In this document: positions 46,218 through 57,621 of the stretch, piece by piece
How the letters are laid out: every line of letters begins with the position of its first letter
Numbering within the stretch: the stretch's first letter is position 1
NCBI RefSeq assembly: GCF_013426205.1
Contig: NC_089423.1
Location: forward strand, 3,782,001-3,846,000
Direction: 5' to 3'
From: Metarhizium brunneum
Taxonomy: Eukaryota > Ascomycota > Sordariomycetes > Hypocreales > Clavicipitaceae
DNA length: 64,000 bases
Program-made: the position numbers and the translations under genes
Notes under the pieces: model-generated
Told to the model about the DNA's origin: nothing
The model's database searches: none
Seen by the model: the letters and a program-made list of their open reading frames with translations, nothing else

Positions 46218-47477
46218 ATGCCCATGCAAAGGACATTCACGATTATCCCAAATGCCCCCGCCCCCCAGCCAGCCCAACATGTTCGGCCCATGACGACAAA
46301 ACAAGTGCGCAAGGCCTACAAGGCATCAACAAAGACCCCGCCCATGTCCCGCGCTGAACGCTTAAAGCAAGACAGAGCCGAGCAGGAGAGGATACGGAAA
46401 GAATTCGAAAGGGAAAAGGCCGCGGCAAAAGCAAAGATCGCGCGAGAAAAGAAGCGCGAGAAGGAGTTGGCCGAGCGGGAGCACAAGAAAAAGCTCGGCA
46501 TGCCGCTGGTGGACGTGCGCCCCAGCCAAAGTACGATTGCGAGATTTGTCAGAGGCAACGGCTCTGGGAAGAAGAGGGATTCCGGGGGCGGGACTCTGGA
46601 GGAAGCCGGGAAAGGGGGTGATGACGTGGAGGATAAGGAAACCGGACAGGAGCAGGCGCACAGGTTGAATCACGACAGACCCGAGCTGGATTTAATACCG
46701 GAAGAAGACGACAGCGAACTGGCGGAGATTTTGGACACGATGACGAATAGTACTAGCAAAGGGACTGCGCAAAAGGGACCTGACATGGAGGAGAACGCAG
46801 AACCACCAGAGAACCATGCTCTGGAACAAGACAACCCGCCGACGACACCGCCTCCTCACAAACAGCCAAGTCGGAAGCCAAAAACCCCCCCGGGGCCCCT
46901 GGGAGAAATGAAGCCTCCCCCTCGCCCGTATCAAGCGAAACCACAGAGGCCCGTCCACTCGCCACCGCCAGTCATCCAGCAACCGCCAATGAGCACACAA
47001 GCCATCCTTGGCAACCTGGACGATTTCTTCCCTTCATCATCCCAGCAGGCACTCGAGCTCCAAGACGAGACCCTCGACGCCATGCCCGGCGACTGGCTCA
47101 GCGACATGGAAACCCCAGCTCCGCAGCAGCAGGATCAAGCACCGCCGCCACCCAAGCGATTCTTCACGCCGTCCGGCTCAGACGAACTCGTGTCCCTAGC
47201 CATACAGCGGAGTAAACGCACCGCAGCGGTAGAGCAACTAAAGGACCAAGAAATCGCGCAGGCGCATCATACCAAGGAAATGGCAACTTGTAAACGACCC
47301 GGCTATTCAACAACAAATACAACCTTGCCGCAGAAGCGTGTCGACAGCATCACAAAATCAAGTCCTTCATTCGGAGAGGACAAGGAGAATATATGCATAT
47401 GCGATATGAGTGGCTCGCAAGAGACAGAATATGGAGGTGATTGGATGGACGACCTGGCGTTAGATTTCATCATTTAG
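46218..47477 (+). CDS. Coiled-coil nuclear-type protein with PIP-box-like and KEN motifs, family unassigned
   Basis: A single exon of 419 aa starting at the first ATG in frame (the frame is open further upstream but lacks an ATG). I do not recognise a named family. Residues about 44-93 form a highly charged Arg/Lys/Glu helix. Two PCNA-box-like motifs follow: QSTIARFV (104-111) and LGNLDDFF (264-271), the second without the leading Gln. Between them lie acidic and Pro-rich stretches. A third aromatic motif, PPKRFFTPSGSDEL, sits near 310. A KEN degron-like sequence (GEDKENI, 389-391) lies near an acidic C-terminus ending in WMDDLALDFII. This set suggests a nuclear, replication-linked and cell-cycle-degraded protein, but that is inference from short motifs only. 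Confidence 0.75.
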   Translation: MPMQRTFTIIPNAPAPQPAQHVRPMTTKQVRKAYKASTKTPPMSRAERLKQDRAEQERIRKEFEREKAAAKAKIAREKKREKELAEREHKKKLGMPLVDVRPSQSTIARFVRGNGSGKKRDSGGGTLEEAGKGGDDVEDKETGQEQAHRLNHDRPELDLIPEEDDSELAEILDTMTNSTSKGTAQKGPDMEENAEPPENHALEQDNPPTTPPPHKQPSRKPKTPPGPLGEMKPPPRPYQAKPQRPVHSPPPVIQQPPMSTQAILGNLDDFFPSSSQQALELQDETLDAMPGDWLSDMETPAPQQQDQAPPPPKRFFTPSGSDELVSLAIQRSKRTAAVEQLKDQEIAQAHHTKEMATCKRPGYSTTNTTLPQKRVDSITKSSPSFGEDKENICICDMSGSQETEYGGDWMDDLALDFII

Positions 47478-48048
47478 GGTTATAACAGGACGCAAGCATG
47501 ACGAATTACTCGGGAATAGAACAGCACATGATACCACGGGACATAGTTATTGGGGGGTGAATACGTACCGGTTTGTCGTCATCACCACGTCGGGAGGCAT
47601 AGGATAGTCAGGACATAAGGATACCCAGACACATGAATTACTCAATATTCGGTGCAAAAAAAAGGCACCTCGTCTGCCACATATTGCGCAGCCACTTCAA
47701 AGTGTATTCTTGCAAAATCTCAGCTGATTCAAGATAAACCCCCAGCGCCGCCGCTACAGTGACCCTGTGTTCCAAAAAACAAAAAGAAGCAAAGAAAAAA
47801 AGGACTAGAGAAACCATTCGTCGGAAGCTCCGTAAATTGTGGTATCATCTCCCTCATAACATGCTACAAGAGTTTCACAGACCTAAAACGCCAGTGTCTA
47901 AAACCCGCTCCGCCATGCCATGCCATGCCATGATATGTCAAGTTCATCATCAAGTGTGCACCGTCTGCCTGGCAGCCAAACACGGGCACAAGGCCCCGCT
48001 GGCTTGACCGGAGATTCGTGGATTGTTTTGTTGTTGTACAGGTTTCCT
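47478..48048. other. Convergent intergenic region
   Basis: 3' flanks of two convergent genes. An A-rich stretch lies near 47775-47800. No gene is seen. Confidence 0.45.
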
Positions 48049-49207
48049 TCACAAATAGATGCCCACCCATTCCGTCTTGAGAGCAACCTTTGAATCGCAG
48101 CTCTCCACAGCGCATCGGATGTCGTTTGGTGCGATGCCGGGTGTTTTCCCTGACGGCGCCCGAAACCCAACGCCCAGAGGATTGGCCTTGGTCGGTCTCC
48201 GATTCTCAAAGCAATCCGCGCAGTAAACCTTTCTCACTGTTAGTGCACTTTCCGACTTGATCGTAGTCCTTGCAGCTCATTATGCTTACATGTCCACATT
48301 TTTTTAGGGCCCAGAAGTGGTGTTCGCCAGGTGCTCGTTTTCTCTTCTTGCCGCTCGTAGAGGCTGAGCCTTGTTGAGGTCCTGTTCCTGTTGGGTCGTA
48401 TGCGAGTTCATCTCCGCACGCTGGGCATATAACCACCCTCTCATCTGCCAACGAGGTGTCTCGAGTGAATCCATCGCGTGTTGGTGGAACCGGTTCCATT
48501 GGTGGTTTGGGGCTCGGCTCTCTGGCGGCAAAATTGGGCGGAAACTCGATTGGGGTTGCCGTGAAACCTCGAGACATGAAGCTGCCGCCCAAAAGACCCG
48601 CTATTCGACGAACATTATTCGAAAGGTTGGAGTAAATACTGCCACTGTTGGCGTTGATAAACTCCAATTCAATTAATTGATCCTGTCTAAAATTTCGTGT
48701 TCGATGATGATGATGGTGGTGATGATGGTGGTGGTGGTGCCGCTGACTCCTAGTCACTCTGGGCTCTGGAGCACGATCATCTTCTGGTGAATCAACCGTC
48801 AGATCGATAACGCTAGCCCCGGTTCCCATGAAAGTACTGTCACTTCTGGACAGGGAAGGCGGTGTTGTTCGTTGTGAGTTTGTCCGCCTCGGGTTCCTTC
48901 CTATTTGACTTGGTGGTTGCGAATGCCGTATCTCAACAGGCGAATCTGGCTCTTCCGTCAGATCAATGAATTCTGTACTCTGCATTTGCTGCGGCTGCGA
49001 CGGTTGTCGAGACATCGGGCCAAGAGGTGGTGGATGGCGGTCACTCCTTCGACCAGGGCGTAATCTCACAGGTTGGGCTGGAATCGGCTGCAGAGGATTT
49101 AGCAAGTCTTCGAGGGGATTATAGGATCGGGTCGGGGGAGACGAATGAATCTCGATGAGATCATCCTCGCCCGTGAAGTCGAGCCCTGCGTCCCCGACTT
49201 GCGTCAT
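48049..49207 (-). CDS. RING-finger protein with SUMO-interacting motifs (candidate SUMO-targeted ubiquitin ligase)
   Basis: Exons 48290-49207 and 48049-48228 (365 aa), with a 61-nt intron splitting the RING (CGH / VYCADC). Two strong SUMO-interacting motifs are visible: FIDLTEE (80-86) and SVIDLTVDSPEDD (132-144), each followed by acidic residues. A run of twelve His (157-168) follows. The C-terminal RING has CPAC (261-264), a loop of about 39 residues containing a basic KKRKRAPG signal, KKCGH (304-306), C309, C312 and a final CAVESC pair. SIMs plus a C-terminal RING is the layout of Slx5/Slx8/Rfp-type ligases, which ubiquitinate SUMO-modified proteins in genome maintenance. Which of these it matches is not resolved. 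Confidence 0.8.
48704..48739 (-). repeat. CAC/CAT codon repeat encoding twelve His
   Basis: A trinucleotide run inside the RING protein gene (on the plus strand gatgatgatgatggtgg...). It is likely length-variable between strains. Confidence 0.85.
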
Positions 49208-50235
49208 TTCGAGGGTGCAACAACGTCCGTGTGGTCGGAATAACCGTGCAATATGTTGCTGTGGAAGGGCACACGCAGCTCTGGCTGTCGGCTTGGCTCC
49301 GCGAGGAAATGCGCCGTGTTATATTAGCATCCGCTTCGCTCGGCCGGTCCGCTCCGTGCAGGCTGCACTCGGTTTGTCGCGTTCAATGTTCAGCCGGTGG
49401 CAAACAAGATTGGAACGCCAGGCCACAAAGTCCGGCGTTCGGGAGAGACACTTTCAGGACGGCGCCGCTGGTTGGTAATCAGCCAAAGGACTCTGGGGTG
49501 AAGGCCACGCCTGATCGCCTAATGCGTGATCGAGGTAGATGATAAATGCCAGCGTGATGTATAATCGCCTCGACGGTAGGAGAAGGATGTGTTCGCCAAA
49601 GTATAAACAGGTGAGGATGGTGTTTGCCGCCGATGGCGTGTTGTGTGTCCGAGACGGGTCGAGTGTCGATTGCCCCTCCAGAGTCTTAGCAGTTGACCGC
49701 AAGCACAGTGTTGAGGCTGCTTGGCTGCCCAGCAGCGGCGGACGCCCGGATGCATGTGGTCAACTGGAGTCTGGCAGACATCACTCTGGGTACTCCGTAC
49801 TGGTACTCCGTACATCGAAGTCAATCTTAGCCTTCCAGACGTCAACTCACCTCTGACTGGCGCCTCAATGGCCATGCTCCACTGAAATGGCACCTGGGCC
49901 TTTGTGAATGCATGTGGAGTTGGTGGTGCTGGAATTTCAATGCATGTGTGCATTTGCCACCAACCAGATGCCGACCCGTCAAATCATCTTATTCCGGGCT
50001 ACGCACCGACAATGATCATGTGCATAACATGATCTGTCATCGTGTCCAAATGAAGAAGAAGCAAATTAGTTAATTGTCTCCATTGTACCATTTATAAGAC
50101 CAGAGACAAGTAGGTTACTGTAGGTATACAACTATTTGAACACGACTTTCGCCCCCTGCCCATTTTTTCCTTGTTTGAAAACATGTAGACCGTGATATCA
50201 ACCAGCAAAATGGTCTCTTGCCCAAATTCCGTGCT
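49208..50235. other. Intergenic region with tandem GTACTCCGTAC
   Basis: Upstream of the RING gene and downstream of PRP19. It holds two GTACTCCGTAC copies 2 nt apart (49790-49813). No gene is seen. Confidence 0.45.
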
Positions 50236-51901
50236 TTATTCTTTGACGCCGAATACACTCACCACCCCTTCTCCATTAACTGCCACGAGCTTTCTCGCAG
50301 ACTCTCCCCATCTAACGCCAACAGCCGGAGTAGAATTTCTGAATGGTTCACTCCACTTCTTGCTCGACTTGGTGTACTGTTGAACCGTCACGCCAGATGC
50401 ACCGCCAGTTGCCAGGTATTGGCCAGTGTAATCCCAAGCCAAAGACTGTACCGATCCACCAGTCTCTAGGACCTTGGCGGTTGCCGCATCTCCCTCCTTG
50501 CGCAGATCAAAGATTGTGACAGTCGTCTGGCCCTTGGCAGTAGCGGCCAGCCAGAAACCGTTCTCGGAAAAGACAAGGGCCTGAACGGGGGCACCAAGCT
50601 TGAATATGGCAGCTTGGTCCAAGTTCTTGGTCATGTAGAGCTTGATATCTCCACTGACAGTCCCTGCAGCGAAGAGATGTCCATCAGGGTGGAATGTGCA
50701 TGTGGTCAGAGCTAGCGCAGTCAGTCAACCATGAGCCAGGGAGCTATTGAGATAGTAGAGATGACAGAACTTACAGGCATCCGCAAATGCACGGCTAGCG
50801 CGCTTCATGGTGGCCAAATCATAGAACACGATGCTTTTGTCGGTGCCCACGGAGGCAAGAATATCCGCCCCAGGGTGAACACTGAGACCAGTGACAGGCC
50901 CAGAATGCTCGGAAACTGAAGCAACTTCATTGCCTCCTTCGTACACTTTGACGTTGCCCTGGCTGGTAGCAAAGAAGAGCTTTGGTCCATTCCACAAGGT
51001 ATTTGTGACCGCCTCATTGATGGGCAGCTGCCTTTCCAGCTTGTCTGCTTCAATAGAATAAATAGCAGCCTCGCCTTTGAGACCACCTAGAGCGGCATAT
51101 CCTCCTTCGAGATCGATGGAAGTCGTTTCCGATACGGGTAGCGCGCTAGAGGCAGTCGTATCAAATGCGGATATGTCATCAGAAGTAGCCCAGCCTTCGG
51201 GAACAGGCCGCTTCTTTCGCCCCTTTGATAAGCTAGAAATCGCGTTATTAGCATGAATGCAGCATCATGGAGGGCGAATGTCAGGCACATACGACGCATG
51301 AACTTCATCCACCTTCTCGGCAAGTGCCTCGGGGAGACCTTCGACGCTATCCACAACCATCTCTTCGCCATTGATAGCACCGTCTGTGACTGTTACCTTG
51401 CTGAGGGAGTCTCTGGCTTCGTCCCTCTCTTTGCTCAAACGCGCAATGACGCGAACAGCAGCGTCATGTTGGTAAAGTGCGGTTGCCAATTCTTCCCTAG
51501 TTCGGGCAAGTTGCTCTTTCAGGTTATATGTTTCCAGAGCAAGATTGTCCCACTCGTTTTGAAAAGTCGCCAAAAGCGCGGGTATTGATGTTAGTGTAGG
51601 AGGGCGAGGGCGGACGACGCGCGAGGACTGGATGGAAAGAAGATCATCGGCCGTGAGAGCCTCACCGGTGCTGGGTTCGGTGCCATGATCGTTGATGTAT
51701 TGTTCGATAAGTCTCTTCTCGTAGACAACTCCTAGAGGGATGTCAGGACAGACTGGAAATGGCATCAGCAAACAAGGTTTCCTACCAGACTTCTTGGACA
51801 CGACGGGCTCTTGGGGAGCTTCCCCGGAAACTGGATGATGATGTTAGCATAAATATACTCATTTTGATACGTGACAGGCCTCTCGTACTTCCACAAAGCA
51901 T
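50236..51901 (-). CDS. PRP19: Pre-mRNA-processing factor 19 (U-box ubiquitin ligase)
   Basis: Five exons: 51889-51901, 51786-51830, 51293-51731, 50775-51232 and 50236-50711 (476 aa); introns are 54-63 nt. The first coding exon has only 13 nt; splicing yields MLCGISGEAPQEPVVSKKSG and then VVYEKRLIEQYI, the canonical Prp19 N-terminus. The U-box spans about residues 1-70 (HGTEPSTGEALTADDLL), the Prp19 tetramerisation coiled coil about 70-140 (LLATFQNEWDNLALETYNLKEQL), and a C-terminal WD40 domain follows (VSEHSGPVTGLSVHPGADILASVGTDKSIVFYD). The protein forms the core of the NTC complex for spliceosome activation and also acts as an E3 ligase in DNA repair. Full-length match to the family. Confidence 0.96.
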
Positions 51902-52524
51902 GGCGACTGATGCTGAAAGCTATCCCAGCATTCAATGGTATCTTGTCGAGCCGTCACAGAATCGCGCTGGCCCTGCCTGCACCTGCGACTACAAGGTACT
52001 GACTGTCCCGATTGAGATTTTCCGGTTCGCGAAGCAGAGAGCACGGACCACTACGAGATGCTGGTTGCGACAGGTGGATCACGTGAAGTGTACTCCGTAC
52101 AGCGTGTCTCTCCCCATGATCGATGGCAGCAACTCTGTCAACCTTTTGCTTCTATGTAGGCCTCAAAGACGAAAAAAATTAGATGACAACTCAAATGTAC
52201 CATTATGCTTGTGCATTGAATGTAAGGCAATTGTATACAGTAATCTAGCATTTTCTGCTCATAAGTGCATCCACCACCTTATGCTCTAACTCGAAGTCCC
52301 GCGCCGGAGAGCTCCGATCCTCAGGCGATCGTCGCAATGCCCCGGGGCCCGTAATGTGTGCACATGTGATGTTGACCATAAAACTGGATGACGAACTTGT
52401 ATGCCTTGGCTGCTGCGATAATTCCAAGAATACTTGATTTGCTATCTTGGTCGTTTTCGGCCACTTCTTTGCGGTCCCCCTATGTAATATTCAGCAAACG
52501 GCTTCCAAAGGCCAACTCTCCAAC
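51902..52524. other. Divergent promoter region between PRP19 and the OHCU decarboxylase
   Basis: Contains one GTACTCCGTAC element at 52090-52100. No gene is seen. Confidence 0.5.
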
Positions 52525-53109
52525 ATGGCACACAAGCTCCCTCAGATCGGCGTCTTGCAGTCACTGTCCGAAGATGCTCAGACAAAGACGTTGGATCTCC
52601 TCTTTGAGCCCAGCCCGGCCATTCACTCGACTCTCTTGCCGGTGGTACGGAACGCCGAATACTCATCATACTCGGAGCTGATAGATGAATGCCGGCCGGC
52701 GCTGTTCGATCTCTCAAGCAAGTCTACGCCATCCAACCCCAACCCCGTCTTGTTGTCGGTTGTTGGCTCTCACCCACGGCTAGGTTCCAAAAAGGTCGAC
52801 TCGGCACAGTCAGCTTCGGAGCAAGCCAATCTTCAAGGCCAGGGAGAGCAGCTCACAGAGCTCAACCGCGAATATGAAGAAAAGTTTCCCGGTCTGCGAT
52901 TCGTCGTTTTTGTCAACGGCAGAGGGCGGCCTGAGATTATGAAGGACATGAGAGCACGCATTGACCGCGGGGACTTTGCGATGGAAGTTGACGCGGCGCT
53001 CGAGGTAAATAACTCTCGAATAATGGTGTCAAGCCTGTAGTAGAATGCTAATTCATGCTAGGCTATGTGCGACATTGCAAAGGACAGAGCGTCCAAGCTT
53101 TTGGCATGA
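52525..53109 (+). CDS. OHCU decarboxylase-type protein (ureide pathway)
   Basis: Exons 52525-53004 and 53062-53109 (175 aa), with a 57-nt intron. Family landmarks are SYSELIDECRPAL, the GSHPRLG motif with its catalytic-type His, SASEQANLQG, and the closing strand LTELNREYEEKFPGLRFVVFVNGRGR; the second exon encodes the final helix. The domain decarboxylates 2-oxo-4-hydroxy-4-carboxy-5-ureidoimidazoline to S-allantoin, the last step from urate. The usual acidic or Asp residue after the catalytic His differs slightly, so activity needs testing. The start is the first ATG that begins the domain. There are no other purine genes nearby, as is usual in fungi. The C-terminus (SKLLA) is not a standard peroxisomal signal. 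Confidence 0.88.
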
Positions 53110-56100
53110 GACGCAGTCGAGACCACTGTTTGCTATAAATTTACTCTGCAAGAAAGGCAGAAAACGAGGCGTAGAAGCAATCTCTATCAATTGATTTCAT
53201 TTCCCTGATTAGAGATATTGGATTTAGTCGGCGCTGTGTAAAGGCGGTATGATAGAAGTAACAACAAAAAAATGTCAAAAAAAACTCAGCATAAACCTTT
53301 TTTCGACTCGCCTTCCTTAGAGGCCCCTACATGCCACAGTGGAGTGGCATCAGAATAGAAATGTACAAAGAGTGTTGTGCCAGGGACGTGATCATGTTGT
53401 AGTTGTCGACGGTGGCCTCACTGCACTCACTCCCTGCAAGGTTCGAGTTTCAGTCTCCCGATTGGTAAGACAGACTAATGGTGTCTACGAGTATGGGTGA
53501 CAGGTATACGGACTGGGACTTCTGGAGTACGAAATACAAGAAAGAGCTTTAAAAAGTCCCGTGTGCCATGGAGTGAGCAATAGTGCACAGTACTCCGTAC
53601 ACATCCAGCGTGTGCCATGAATGTTCACAGAACGGTTGCCGCCTCGATCTCCATTCGCCACATGCAGGTTCCAGCAGTCAAGCCTGCAACTTAGGGTAGG
53701 AGTCTGGTCAGATGAGTTCATGCTAGGGTGACATCTTACATCTCTACTGTGCAGAAGGAATGTGGAAGCCGCATAGAGGGTTTTATCACTTCAATGTTGT
53801 GTTACTATTACCGGGAAGGCAAATTATGCCTTTCTCAAATTCAGCAATGCATCAATATGCAACGCGGAGGTCAAGCACTTTCGAATCAGTGCGAAGGGCA
53901 CTCCTTCCTTCCTCCAAGGAAGCGATCAGAATTTGCACTCCGTAGCCCGGTGGGTGCCTACCTGTGACTACTGGGTATTAATGAACAATTGCTATCGCCA
54001 ACTACCCTGGGATAATGCATTTAAAACAAAGGGAAAATGGTACATATTAATGATAAAACTGTACTAAAATATTCTTATTAGTATATCATCTGCCTAGAGC
54101 GTTGTATATTAAAAATGCCGCTATTTGCTGTCTTTCAGTGCACCTAGCGCCTGTTTACTGTGTACATGTATCCACACCAGACATGACTACTCGCCTATTC
54201 CAGCAGGCCAGGCTTGCGCCATCAGGGACGGTCATGCCTTCCATGTTAAAATTCAAACCGTCTAGTGCGTCTGCTTTCGCAACGAGCCGCATCGCCCTGT
54301 CCCGGCATCACGCTCCCTGGCGTTGTTCAAGCTTGAGGCTTTCACCGAGATGGCCATCATCTTGAGACGACGCCGGGCTCTTTCGCAATCAGCAGCTGGC
54401 CCGGTTGAGGAATGCACATGTCGTTGACCACTACGAAGCCCCCCTACCCCCCCCCCCCAGGGGCCTTCAGCGCGGGACCCTGCGCCGTCAGAATATTCAC
54501 GCAGTACGGAGTACTTGTTGTTCTAGCCGAAGGTACACATGGGCGTCATCAACCAGCTGTGGCGTGAAGCCCTTGTGCGCAACGCCTCGAGCCTGCGAGT
54601 GCTAACTTGTCGGCCAGGTCCTGCTTTTCTGCCAGCGCAATGGCAGCTTCAAATTGTCCTGGGAATGAAGCTCTGCTGCCGCGGCAGGTCGTGCCGTACA
54701 CATATCATCAAAGGGGTTCTCACAGCTGCTGGTCCCGTGGCCGCAGTTGATGTAAAAGTGGCCTTCTCGTATTGATATGCCGTGCTTCTGTAACAGATTG
54801 ACCATTCCTTTGGGTTGAACAGCAAGGGCTCGGGGTGGTTAAACAATTGATCAGTTCCATGTCCCATCAAGGGCATGTCGACATGTAGTAGGCTAAGGAG
54901 TCAGCCCATCTTCACCATGTTGGCAGCTCACCATTTAATCCTCGGAGGAGTCGGGCATTGCTAATTGTGCGACCAGGAATAGCTACTGCAGCAGACACAA
55001 CAAGCAATGCTCTGTCTGCCTTCCCGCCTGGCCAACCAGAGGCAGTACATGAACTCCGAGAATCTTACCGAGCCGTTTCATACTTTCGCGATGTGGTATT
55101 ACTCCGTCCTTGCAGACGTCGAAGCCGCCGGTGTGCCGTTTATTTCAATGTTGCTTATGTGCGTCGCGCTCGGGCTCGCGCTGGCTACAGGGGGTTGGTC
55201 AGATCAAGCCATGGGGATCGGCAAGTCATCACCCATTCCGACACTTGGGGGCGAGGAGATGCTGCCGTGGTGCAGCCCTAAGTTCGTTCCGAATTCTACA
55301 AAGAACCTCGATTCGGAATTCTCCTTGGGAACCCAGACATACATGTACGTGCCTAGGTAGTAGGCATCCCCCAATCCAAGTCAGTTATTTGTGGAAATAA
55401 AATGGAATATATCACTTTTTATTTTTGCCATTCTGGTTTCATGGCCTCAAGAAAATCAGTCCGATTACCACCGGCAGATATGATATCGTCTCGGTGATTT
55501 CATATCCATCTGCATCGGGCAAATAGTCATGATCACGACCCTCCTATTGTAGATGTCGAACGAGGCTACACAACAGTTATCCCGGCCGCTAATTGCTACA
55601 GTGGAAGCGGAAGACTTGGTGCTTGTCCGACGTCGTCATTGCTTCAGTATTCCTCGTGTCGCTTGTGGCGCGCTGGCTGCAAGTCGATGAAACACAACAT
55701 TGAACCGAGCAACACAGAGCAGCCAACAAGGCCAGGTCGTTCGTCGTACCAATGTGCAGCTGACTACCTACCTAGACTACTGTACTCGAGTACTTCGGTA
55801 CCCAGGTAGGTAGCTCAAAAATACAACAGCGGTACATCAAGATGGCTCGGAACCACGAGCCCAACAGCTTGCAGAAGCCAGCTCCCTTCCGCGTCCGTTC
55901 AGTGACGGCCAGGGGAAGACTCCATGTTGATCCATGCAGGTAAGCACACCTTGATGCATCTCGATACCTCACTATAATGCCAACGAACCTGGCGGGGTGC
56001 CGAAATATAATAACCGCATATGAACCACACAAAAGCACTTGATAAGCACGACCAACAACCCTTGCGCCCTCTTCGCATTTCGGCCTGCTTTGATTCGCAA

Positions 56101-56251
56101 TAAGTGTCCTTCGCAATGGCGGAAGCATAAGCTACGAGACACAGTCTGCCCGCCAGAAATTCAATTTTATCGTTCGCTGTAAAGAAAGCACTTGGCCTTC
56201 TCTGGAATTTCAGTTCTACATCCGCCGCGCTCAGCAGCACCGAATATCAGC
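53110..56251. other. 3.1 kb gene-poor, possibly decayed region
   Basis: No intact gene. Two GTACTCCGTAC-type elements occur (53590-53600; 54504-54514). A minus-strand frame at 54602-54876 has protein-like pieces (GISIREGHFYINCGHG) split over two frames. A plus-strand frame at 55007-55360 has a hydrophobic stretch (GVPFISMLLMCVALGLALATGG). Neither can be extended by splicing, so both may be relics. A run of ten C lies near 54448. Confidence 0.45.
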
Positions 56252-57621
56252 ATGTCAAACGCCACAGGCCTCCCCCCAGATAACAACCCGGCAGCTTCTG
56301 TAAATAGTGGCATGAGCAAAGAAGCCTTTTATGTAAGTTAGGCTCGCAACAGCATGGACAACTAGCGTTGAAGCGTCATCCACGTCTAATCTTGTGCAGG
56401 CTGTTGCCTGGACTGCCACATGTCTCCCCCTTCCCTTTCTTCTCTTCCGTCTAGCGATACGCATCCGCTCATTCAAGACTCTATTTGTTGACGACGCGCT
56501 TGTCATCGCCGCTTGGCTCATGCTACTCGTTTCCACAATCCTCTGGCACACGAAAGCAGGGACTCTATTCTGGCAGCTCAGGATAGTCACAGGCAAGGCT
56601 CCCCAGTCCCCCGAATTCATCTCTCAGTGGTCAAGGTTATCATCGAACATTGTGGTTTGGAACATACTCTGCCACACTTCCTTGTGGGCAGTCAAGTATT
56701 CGTGTCTGGTCTTTTTTCGCAGGATTTTAGGACCACAGGCGCCTCGAGCCAAGAAGATATGGTGCTGGGTGGTTGGGATTCTACTGCTCGCAGGCTGGGT
56801 TAGCTGTGTGGCGATTATTGACTACAAGTGCAGCGCGAATGACATCAAGTACATAATGGGTGGGTGTTTCTCATGTCTTGTCCTTACTCAACCCTGGTCA
56901 GAATCGTTCAATGTTCCAGCCTTACTCATTGTCTGATAGCGCATTGTGCTGGACGAAGCCACGTTGAGTACCAGTTTCGCACCTTTTACGGCAACCTGGC
57001 GGCCGACATCGTCACAGACCTGCTCGTCATGTCGATCCCACTGTGGATGCTCTGGCATGTACGGATCCAATGGCCCAAGAAGCTGCTCCTCGCCGGCGTA
57101 TTCTCCGTTACCGTCTTCGTCATGATTGCTGCCGGGATTCGCGTTGCTCTTGTAAGAACCTCGACGACCGGGGTAAAACACACAAGCATTGACTTGCTCT
57201 TCATATGGTCCGAAGTCGAAATGGGGGTCGGTATGCAGTGTATTTCCTGACCTTCACCTCTCAAACCCCAGGTTTAACAAATGATGTAGCCGTAATAGTG
57301 GCGAATCTCGCCTCCTTTCGACAACTGTTTGTTTTCAGCAGAAATCGAAACCCTTCTGGTGGAAAAGGGTACGATGCCACCAGCAACCGTCATCATCAAT
57401 TCCAACCATTCGAGTCCTCCAATCCGTCTCTGCAAGGGAGGAATCGGTCAGAAAACGACTTGATCGGCTTAACTGACTTTCAGGCGCCACAAATCTACTC
57501 TACGTCTCAGCACAACCCTACCGCTCCAGATTCGGTCTACGTCAGTCACGCCATCAAGGTTTCTAGCCATGAGTGGACTCCAGAGCCGCAGGATTCCAGA
57601 AGATGTCACAATTTTGTATGA
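56252..57621 (+). CDS. SAT4/Pth11-type rhodopsin-fold membrane protein
   Basis: Exons 56252-56332, 56400-56859, 56940-57230 and 57272-57621 (393 aa); introns are 67, 80 and 41 nt. It has an extracellular N-terminus with no CFEM domain, then seven hydrophobic segments with the family landmarks: FVDDALVIAAWLMLL after helix 1, NILCHTSLWAVKYSCLVFFRRI, NLAADIVTDLLVMSIPLWMLW with the conserved DIxTDxxxxxxP, and KKLLLAGVFSVTVFVMIAAGIRV. The Ser/Asn-rich tail (about 110 residues) is cytoplasmic. The family is large in fungi and includes surface-sensing receptors, but most members are uncharacterised. The last intron is very short (41 nt) yet has a CTGAC branch point. Confidence 0.85.

Noticed and set aside
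53440..53470. GGTTCGAG sequence suggesting a tRNA T-loop
   Set aside because: The flanking bases do not form a five-pair T-stem and no cloverleaf is visible.
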